A stretch of 7,070 bases of DNA, taken from assembly GCA_905215195.1 (NCBI GenBank), contig CAJMPF010000089.1, positions 1 to 7,070 of the forward strand. Reading direction: 5' to 3'. The notes under the pieces are model-generated. The model was not told where the DNA came from. It searched no databases and saw nothing but the letters and a program-made list of their open reading frames with translations. Below are positions 1 to 5,020 of this stretch, in pieces (position 1 is the first letter of the stretch; each line of letters starts with the position of its first letter). This DNA comes from an uncultured bacterium (GTDB lineage: Bacteria > Actinomycetota > Coriobacteriia > Coriobacteriales > Coriobacteriaceae). A program made the position numbers and the translations under genes.

Positions 1-5
1 ACTCA

Positions 6-40
6 TTTGGTGCAAAGTAACCTGTCCCCCTTGCACCAAA
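6..40. repeat. REP-like perfect palindrome
   Basis: A 10-base arm TTTGGTGCAA (6-15) is repeated as its exact reverse complement TTGCACCAAA (31-40) around a 15-base spacer. No T-run follows on the + strand, so it does not look like an ordinary intrinsic terminator. On the - strand the spacer contains GGGGACAGGTTAC, which I recall as a recurring motif of dispersed palindromic (REP/RAYT-type) intergenic elements. That family assignment is from memory. The palindrome itself is seen directly. Confidence 0.6.
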
Positions 41-65
41 CGAGGAGTGTCCCTAAGTGTCGCCT

Positions 66-96
66 AAATACCGTTTATCGATGAAAAAATACCGTT
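66..96. repeat. 10-base direct repeat, 21-base period
   Basis: AAATACCGTT occurs at 66-75 and again at 87-96, exactly 21 bases apart, or about two helical turns. Both copies would therefore face the same side of the DNA. The downstream copy runs into the palindrome ACCGGT (98-103), and a symmetric ATAAT-G-ATTAT sits at 105-115. Together they make a plausible regulator-binding region upstream of the PTS operon. The repeat is seen directly; the operator role is inferred. Confidence 0.4.
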
Positions 97-118
97 CACC
101 GGTCATAATGATTATTCT

Positions 119-143
119 GGCTTTGTTGTTACCTACAATAGCC
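119..143 (+). other. Predicted leader hairpin
   Basis: GGCTTTGT (119-126) can pair with ACAATAGCC (135-143), giving eight pairs with one bulged T at 139 and an eight-base loop. TACAAT (134-139) within it resembles a -10 box, but no convincing -35 lies at the right distance. The same bases may therefore be promoter or RNA structure. Neither use is established. Confidence 0.25.
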
Positions 144-160
144 CCCGTAAAAAGATATTC

Positions 161-196
161 GGAAGGTTACCGAGTCCCTCGGACGTGGGCCTAACC
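161..196 (+). promoter_or_regulatory. Possible LicT/BglG antiterminator target (RAT-like)
   Basis: The 5' side GGAAGGTTACCG (161-172) resembles the recalled start of RAT elements, GGATTGTTACTG, at 9 of 12 positions. The 3' side GGGCCTAACC (187-196) resembles the RAT end AGGCAAAACC at 7 of 10. Between them CCGAG (170-174) pairs with CTCGG (178-182), and GGTTA (165-169) can pair with TAACC (192-196). That is a stem interrupted by an asymmetric internal loop, the general RAT architecture. Against it, the 3' side carries several extra bases and I see no clear overlapping terminator with a T-run. The call rests mainly on the antiterminator encoded just downstream. Confidence 0.22.
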
Positions 197-276
197 AAAG
201 TCTTTGAACGGGTGCGTCTCTATGGATGCATTCGCTTGATTTTGGTTGGGCTATATTTATGAAGGGACATGCCACC

Positions 277-789
277 ATGGGTTTCTTTTCTCGCCTGATG
301 GGCGGTTCGGATAAGCAGACGACTGCGGCTTCCGAGTTCGAAATCCTCGCTCCCGTTTCCGGCGAGCTTGTTCATCTAGAAAAAACCAATGACCCCGCTT
401 TTAGCAGCCGTGCCGTGGGCGATGGCGTTGCCGTGGTTCCCCAAGAGGGAACGGTGTGCGCTCCTGTTTCCGGCACCGTCGCGGCGCTGTTTCCGACTGA
501 GCACGCGCTGGGCATCATGTCCGACGACAGCTCTGCTCAGGTGATGCTGCATATCGGAATCGACACTGTTAAGCTTGAGGGCAAGGGCTTCCATGCGCTT
601 GTTGCCCAGGGTGACCATGTCGACGCGGGCCAGCCCCTCGTCGAGGTCGATTTCGACGCGGTCCGCGCCGCCGGCTTCGATCCCACGGTCTTCGTTATCG
701 TGTGCGAGCACTCGGAGAACTCGACTCTTCGTGAGCATGCTTCCGGCCCTGTCGCTGTTAAAGAGCCTGTCCTCTGGCTTTCCGAGTAA
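277..789 (+). CDS. PTS EIIA component, glucose (Crr) family
   Basis: This is a cytoplasmic 170-residue phosphocarrier, close to the usual length of EIIA-Glc (about 169). It passes phosphate from HPr-His to a sugar-specific EIIB. The two family histidines are visible: His76 in TEHALGI and the phosphorylated His92 in MLHIGIDTV. Other hallmarks are LAPVSGELVHLE near residues 24-35, VGDGVAVVP near 47-55 and KGFHALV. ATG 277 was chosen because MGFFSRLMGG aligns with the start of E. coli Crr and GAAGGGA (261-267) lies nine bases upstream. In-frame ATGs at 226 and 259 would add a non-conserved tail. The EIICB encoded downstream has no EIIA domain, so this protein is its likely donor. It could also serve other EIIA-less transporters in the cell. 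Confidence 0.92.
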   Translation: MGFFSRLMGGSDKQTTAASEFEILAPVSGELVHLEKTNDPAFSSRAVGDGVAVVPQEGTVCAPVSGTVAALFPTEHALGIMSDDSSAQVMLHIGIDTVKLEGKGFHALVAQGDHVDAGQPLVEVDFDAVRAAGFDPTVFVIVCEHSENSTLREHASGPVAVKEPVLWLSE

Positions 790-807
790 ATTCTTGTGGT
801 GGGTACC

Positions 808-1662
808 GTGGTTATCAAGCGAGTTTTTAACAACAACGTCGCAATGGTCACTTCGGACGATGGCTCCGAGCTCATCGTCATCGGTCGAGGCCTCTGCTTT
901 GGCCGTCATGCCGGCGATGCCATCGACGAGGCGTCGATCGAAAAGACCTACGCGTTGCAGGAGGGAACTTCTCAGGATTCGCGTACGATTGACCGCTTGG
1001 CATATCTTTTGGAGTCCATCCCCACCGTCAACCTCGTGATTGCCGAGGACATTGTTCAGATGCTCCGTCGAGAGCTCAATGTCGACATCAACGACAAGAT
1101 TCTCATTGCTCTCGCAGATCATATCAGCCTTGCTTTGGAGCGTGAGCGCAAGGGCGTCTCCTGTGAGAATCCGTTGCTGCTCGAGATCCAGCAGTTCTAT
1201 CGCAAGGAGTATGCACTTGCGGGCCGTGCGCTGCAGATTATCAAGGAGTATATGGGCATCCAGATGAGCGAAGAAGAGCAGGGCTTCATTACGCTGCATA
1301 TCGTCAACGCCACCATGCCGCAACGCTCCGATCGTTTGATTGTTTCGGTCCAGCTTGTTCGCGACGTGCTCGCGATTGTTTCCAAGCGCTATGCTACGAC
1401 CCTCGATGACACCTCGCTGCCTTACGAACGTTTCGTTCGTCACCTGCAGTTTTTCGCACAGCGAGCGCTCGATCCTACGGCAGGGCAAATCAACGGAGAC
1501 GCGCTGTTCCGAATCGATGAAACGGCGTATCCCTGCGCATTCTCGTGCGCGGACGCCATAGCCGCCCACTTGTCGTCTACCTATAACGTTGTCGTTACCG
1601 ATGCTGAGAAGAGTTATCTCGCATATCACATTGTTAACCTGCTTGGAGAACCTGGTCTCTAG
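808..1662 (+). CDS. licT: LicT/BglG-family transcriptional antiterminator
   Basis: This is an RNA-binding antiterminator of about 284 residues. The family binds a RAT hairpin in leader RNA and prevents premature termination when PTS sugar is present. Residues 1-56 are the CAT RNA-binding domain, with the hallmark VIKRVFNNNV start and IGRGLCFGRHAGD. Two PRD domains follow. All four regulatory histidines are present: His105 (ADHISLALER) and His164 (GFITLHIVNA) in PRD1, His212 (FVRHLQFFAQR) and His274 (YLAYHIVNLLGE) in PRD2. In this family EIIB phosphorylation represses through PRD1 and HPr activates through PRD2. GTG 808 is preferred because family members begin almost directly with the KI-x-K/R-x-NNN motif. 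GTG 796 and 799 are in-frame alternatives, and the ribosome site is weak for each (GGTGGG at 798-803). The gene lies 18 bases after the EIIA gene, so the two are probably cotranscribed. Confidence 0.9.
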   Translation: MVIKRVFNNNVAMVTSDDGSELIVIGRGLCFGRHAGDAIDEASIEKTYALQEGTSQDSRTIDRLAYLLESIPTVNLVIAEDIVQMLRRELNVDINDKILIALADHISLALERERKGVSCENPLLLEIQQFYRKEYALAGRALQIIKEYMGIQMSEEEQGFITLHIVNATMPQRSDRLIVSVQLVRDVLAIVSKRYATTLDDTSLPYERFVRHLQFFAQRALDPTAGQINGDALFRIDETAYPCAFSCADAIAAHLSSTYNVVVTDAEKSYLAYHIVNLLGEPGL

Positions 1663-1761
1663 GCATAACGTGCCCACACATCGATTGATATAAGGCAAGG
1701 CTCACGGTCTTGTCCAGGGCACATCTGTCTTAATTTGCGGAAAAGGAAGGGGAGTACCGCT
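1663..1761 (+). other. Intercistronic region before EIICB, possibly structured
   Basis: This 99-base gap is much longer than the other gaps in the operon. GTGCCC (1670-1675) can pair with GGGCAC (1717-1722), enclosing a weaker stem of GGCAAG (1694-1699) with CTTGTCC (1709-1715). TTGATA (1685-1690) resembles a -35 box but has no -10 at proper spacing. No clear RAT or intrinsic terminator was found. A second entry point for transcription, or a processing site, is possible but unproven. Confidence 0.25.
1744..1754 (+). promoter_or_regulatory. Strong ribosome binding site for EIICB
   Basis: AGGAAGGGGAG lies seven bases before ATG 1762 and fixes that start. A TTG at 1735, in frame nine codons earlier, would place this site inside the coding sequence and is unlikely. 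Confidence 0.8.
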
Positions 1762-3378
1762 ATGACCGCAAAAAAGAAGTTCAATTTCAAAGCGCCGTTG
1801 GAGGTGTTCGCGAAGTCGATCGTTCAGCCGATGATGTATCTCTCGGTTGCCGGCATTCTGCTCATCGTGGGCATCATTCTGACCAACAAGACCATCTGCG
1901 CTTTGGTCCCCGTACTGGGCTCCGGTCCGTTCCAGCTTGTGGGCGCCGTTGTCTACCAGTCGCTGATGTTTATCATCAACAACCTCTCGATTCTGTTCTG
2001 CGTGGGCATCGCCGGCGCCATGGCAAAGAAGAACAAGGGCCATGCTTCGCTGATCGCCCTGATGTCGTTCTTCCTGTTCCTGCAGGCTAACAACATCGTG
2101 CTCAACGCCACCGGCTCTCTTGCCGATGCGAGCGGCATGCTCGGTCTTACCGGAACCGGCCAGGCCACCGTTATGGGCATCCAGGTGCTCGATACCGGCG
2201 TGTTTGGCGGCATCATCCTTGGTTGCATCACCGGTGCCGTGTTCAACAAGTACTCGAACAAGCAGTTCCCCATTGCCCTTTCGATGTTCTCGGGCGTTCG
2301 CTTTCCGTTCCTGATTATGATCATCATTTCCTGGATCATGGGCGCTGGCTTCTGCATCGTTTGGCCTCCTGTCCAGGGCGCCATTTCCTCCGTCGCCGGC
2401 ATCATTAAGGAGTCGGGCAACATCGGTCTGTTTATCTACGGCATGCTCAACAAGCTGCTCGTTCCCACCGGTCTGCACCACCTCATCTACACCCCGTTCC
2501 AGTTCTCCGATGTGGGTGGCACCCTGACGCTGGGTGATCAGGTTATCGCCGGCGCCTATCCCATCCGTGTTGCCGAGATGGCAATGACGGGCCAGCCCTT
2601 CTCCGATAGCACCTACTTCAACAGCTACACCTTCAACAACCTGTGGCCCTACATCGGTATCGGCCTCGCCTTTATCTTCACTGCTTACAAGGAGAACAAG
2701 GACAAGACCAAGGCCGTTATCATCCCGCTGATCATCACCGCCGTGCTCTCCTGCGTGACCGAGCCCATGGACTTCCTCTTTGTCTTTGCCGCTCCCGTGC
2801 TCTTTGTCGTTCACTCGGTTCTTTCCGGCATCTTCCTGGTCCTGCTCAAGGTCCTCTCCGTGCCCGCTTCGACTGCAGGCGGCATCATCAACATCGTGGT
2901 TTCCAACCTGGTTCTTGGTGTCGATAAGACCAACTGGCCGGTTATGCTGGTACTTGGAGTCGTCAACGCCGCTCTGTACTTCTTCCTCTTCACCTTCCTT
3001 ATTAAGAAGCTTAAGCTCCACACGCCTGGCCGCGAGGAGGAGTCCGAGCTTGCTGAGTCCGTTGCCGAGGGCGAGGCTGCCGCGTCTGTCGCGGTGAAGC
3101 AGGGCGCTGTTGCCGCAGCTCCCGCAGATGGCGTCGATGCAGGTATTGCCGACCTGGTCGCAGGTCTTGGTGGCAAGGACAACATCGAGGAGCTCGAGAA
3201 CTGCTTTACGCGTCTCCGCGTGAACGTTAAGAACCCGGACCTCATCGATGAGAACCTCATCAACCACGTGCCCAACAGCGGCATTAACCGCAACGGCAAC
3301 AATATTCAGATCATCTTTGGCATGAAGGTCGCCGAGATGCGCGACAAGGTCGAGAACGCAATTGAGAAGGAGCAGTAA
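1762..3378 (+). CDS. PTS alpha-glucoside-type EIICB permease
   Basis: This 538-residue membrane transporter brings in a sugar and phosphorylates it. Residues from about 22 to 415 form the EIIC membrane domain, with roughly ten hydrophobic segments and the family signatures GLHHLIYTPF (237-246) and TEPMDFLFVFAAP (333-345). After the TPGREEESE segment (421-429) an Ala/Glu-rich linker leads to the EIIB domain (about 463-538). Its phosphorylated cysteine is Cys481 in ENCFTRLRV; most relatives read NCATRLR. No EIIA domain is present, consistent with the separate EIIA gene upstream. Length and the KLHTPGREEESE junction resemble recalled AglA of Klebsiella and the MalP/GlvC group. The GH4 gene three bases downstream supports an alpha-glucoside substrate. 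The exact sugar (maltose, isomaltulose, trehalulose or other) cannot be read from sequence. Confidence 0.9.
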   Translation: MTAKKKFNFKAPLEVFAKSIVQPMMYLSVAGILLIVGIILTNKTICALVPVLGSGPFQLVGAVVYQSLMFIINNLSILFCVGIAGAMAKKNKGHASLIALMSFFLFLQANNIVLNATGSLADASGMLGLTGTGQATVMGIQVLDTGVFGGIILGCITGAVFNKYSNKQFPIALSMFSGVRFPFLIMIIISWIMGAGFCIVWPPVQGAISSVAGIIKESGNIGLFIYGMLNKLLVPTGLHHLIYTPFQFSDVGGTLTLGDQVIAGAYPIRVAEMAMTGQPFSDSTYFNSYTFNNLWPYIGIGLAFIFTAYKENKDKTKAVIIPLIITAVLSCVTEPMDFLFVFAAPVLFVVHSVLSGIFLVLLKVLSVPASTAGGIINIVVSNLVLGVDKTNWPVMLVLGVVNAALYFFLFTFLIKKLKLHTPGREEESELAESVAEGEAAASVAVKQGAVAAAPADGVDAGIADLVAGLGGKDNIEELENCFTRLRVNVKNPDLIDENLINHVPNSGINRNGNNIQIIFGMKVAEMRDKVENAIEKEQ

Positions 3379-3381
3379 ACA

Positions 3382-4764
3382 ATGATCATTACTCTGTGTG
3401 GTGGCGGATCCACCTTTACCCCCGGCATCGTCAAGTCCATCGCCCTGCGCAAGGACGAGCTCGACGTTGACGAGATTCGTCTGTACGACATCAACGAGGA
3501 GCGCCAGCGCAAGATCGGCGTGCTCGTGGACTGGATTTTGCACGAGGACCTCGGCCTGGACATCAAGCTCACGGTAACCACCGACAAAAAGACGGCTTTT
3601 ACCGACGCGAGCTTCGTGTTTGCCCAGATGCGCGTGGGCGGCTACGCCATGCGCGAGCAGGACGAGAAGATCCCGCTGCGTCACGGCTGCGTGGGTCAGG
3701 AGACTTGCGGTTGCGGCGGCCTTGCCTATGGCATGCGCACCATCTTCCCCATGGTCGAGCTGATCGATGACGTTGAGAAGTACGCCAAGAAGGACTACTG
3801 GATTCTCAACTACTCCAACCCTGCCGCCATCGTTTCCGAGGGCTGCCGTGTGCTGCGTCCCAACGCTCGTATCATCAACATCTGCGACATGCCGATCGCG
3901 ATCATCGACGTGGTTTGCGCCGCGCTCGATATCGACAAGAAGGATGTCGAGTACGATTACTTTGGCCTCAACCACTTTGGTTGGTTCACCTCGATTCGCC
4001 ACAAGGGCGAGGAGGTGCTCCCGCAGCTGCGCGAGTACATCAAGGAGCACCAGATCCTGCTGCCCGATTCCTACCTCAAGGGCATGGGCTCGCTCATGGC
4101 AAAGAAGCCCGAGGAGACCGCCGACGAGCACCCCGAGCAGAACCGCCACACCAAGGGCAGCTGGTACTACGTCTGGAAGGGCGAGTACGAGATCATGGAG
4201 TGCTTCCCGGAGTACCTGCCCAACACGTATCTGAACTACTACCTGCAGCAGAAGGAGTTCGTTGAGCACTCCAACCCCGAGCGCACCCGTGCGAATGAGG
4301 TTGAGGAGACGCGCGAGAAGAACCTCTTTGATGGTATCGATCACTACGAGAAGACGGGCGAGATCGACGAGAGCACGTTCTATGCGGGCAGCCACGGCGA
4401 CTGGATTGCCGACCTGGCCATCGCTCTGAAGAACGATACCAAGCAGCGCTTCCTGGTCATTTGCGAGAACAAGGGCGCTATCCCCAACATGCCCTACGAC
4501 GCTATGGTCGAGCTGCCTGCCTACATTGGCAAGAACGGCCCCGAGGTCATCAGCCGCGACAACATTCCGCTGTTCCAGCAGGGCCTCATGATGCAGCAGC
4601 TGAACTCCGAGAAGCTCGTGGTCGAGGCTACGATCGAGGGCTCGTACGAGAAGGCGCTCAAGGCCTTTACGCTCAACAAGACCGTGCCTTCGATGAAGGT
4701 CGCCAAGGAGGTTCTCGATGACATGATCGAGGCCAACAAGGGTTACTGGCCCGAGCTCAAGTAA
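3382..4764 (+). CDS. glvA: 6-phospho-alpha-glucosidase, glycoside hydrolase family 4
   Basis: This cytoplasmic enzyme of 460 residues cleaves alpha-glucoside 6-phosphates using NAD and a divalent metal, releasing glucose 6-phosphate. The nucleotide-binding start GGGSTFTPG (7-15) is intact. Matched against recalled B. subtilis GlvA, the key residues are Asp36 (LYDIN), Glu107 (VGQETCG), metal ligands Cys168 and His198 (NHFGW), and the catalytic Tyr283 (LPNTYLNYY). The motif CDMP (168-171) marks alpha-specific members; beta-specific ones carry CN-x-P. Relative to GlvA there are about 22 extra residues between His198 and Tyr283, and Cys111 replaces the usual Pro in GQETCGPGG. The gene starts three bases after the EIICB stop, with its ribosome site AAGGAG (3367-3372) inside that gene, so translation is probably coupled. 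Orthologues are also named malH or aglB. Confidence 0.95.
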   Translation: MIITLCGGGSTFTPGIVKSIALRKDELDVDEIRLYDINEERQRKIGVLVDWILHEDLGLDIKLTVTTDKKTAFTDASFVFAQMRVGGYAMREQDEKIPLRHGCVGQETCGCGGLAYGMRTIFPMVELIDDVEKYAKKDYWILNYSNPAAIVSEGCRVLRPNARIINICDMPIAIIDVVCAALDIDKKDVEYDYFGLNHFGWFTSIRHKGEEVLPQLREYIKEHQILLPDSYLKGMGSLMAKKPEETADEHPEQNRHTKGSWYYVWKGEYEIMECFPEYLPNTYLNYYLQQKEFVEHSNPERTRANEVEETREKNLFDGIDHYEKTGEIDESTFYAGSHGDWIADLAIALKNDTKQRFLVICENKGAIPNMPYDAMVELPAYIGKNGPEVISRDNIPLFQQGLMMQQLNSEKLVVEATIEGSYEKALKAFTLNKTVPSMKVAKEVLDDMIEANKGYWPELK

Positions 4765-4796
4765 AGGTGACAGTGCCGTTGGCCACATAAATTGAA

Positions 4797-4840
4797 CAAT
4801 GCCCCGCCCACGCGATTGCGTGGGCGGGGCATTGTCGTTT
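4797..4840 (+). terminator. Intrinsic terminator of the PTS operon
   Basis: CAATGCCCCGCCCACGC (4797-4813) and its exact reverse complement (4818-4834) form a perfect 17-bp stem with a GATT loop. The following bases TCGTTT give only a modest U-tract. The stem lies 33 bases after the GH4 stop. Read on the - strand it is followed by a T-rich stretch (TTCAATTTAT), so it could also block transcription in the other direction. Confidence 0.85.
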
Positions 4841-5020
4841 GGTAACGCGTTTTATCAAATATGGCATTTATCTGCGGTAATGTTCTTTTTCACCGCTGAG
4901 GATGACGTTTCATACCGCCTGCCGAACCATATTGTTGCCAAACAACTTTTTAGGTCAGTGTGTTGCATGTAGCAATTTCGCCCGGCCTCGCCTCCGGGCT
5001 GCCATGCGAGAGGGGATCTT
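4841..5020 (+). promoter_or_regulatory. Upstream region of the redox operon
   Basis: These 180 bases are more A+T-rich than the flanking genes and should contain the promoter of the next operon. I could not pick a -35/-10 pair with confidence. Visible structures are a small hairpin TTGTT-GCCA-AACAA (4932-4945) followed by five Ts, an inverted repeat TTGC-ATGTA-GCAA (4963-4975), and a GC-rich hairpin GCCCGG/CCGGGC (4980-4985 with 4994-4999). The last lies just upstream of the ribosome site GAGAGGGGA (5008-5016). Confidence 0.4.

Noticed and set aside
104..139. Promoter with CATAAT (104-109) or TACAAT (134-139) as -10 box
   Set aside because: Neither has a recognisable -35 box at 16-18 bases, so no promoter was called even though one is expected here.
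226..276. N-terminal extension of the EIIA protein from ATG 226
   Set aside because: The 17 extra residues do not resemble the family start, and a good ribosome site precedes ATG 277.
376..1698. Open reading frame of 440 codons on the - strand opposite the EIIA and antiterminator genes
   Set aside because: The + strand proteins have intact family motifs throughout; the antisense product shows none.
1702..4788. Open reading frame of over 1000 codons on the - strand across the permease and GH4 genes
   Set aside because: It is the antisense shadow of two clear genes with strong third-position G/C bias. Its translation is rich in Leu, Val, His and Asp with no recognisable domain.
4932..4951. 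Second intrinsic terminator or attenuator (TTGTT/AACAA stem plus five Ts)
   Set aside because: The stem is only five pairs and mostly A/T, too weak to call a terminator.
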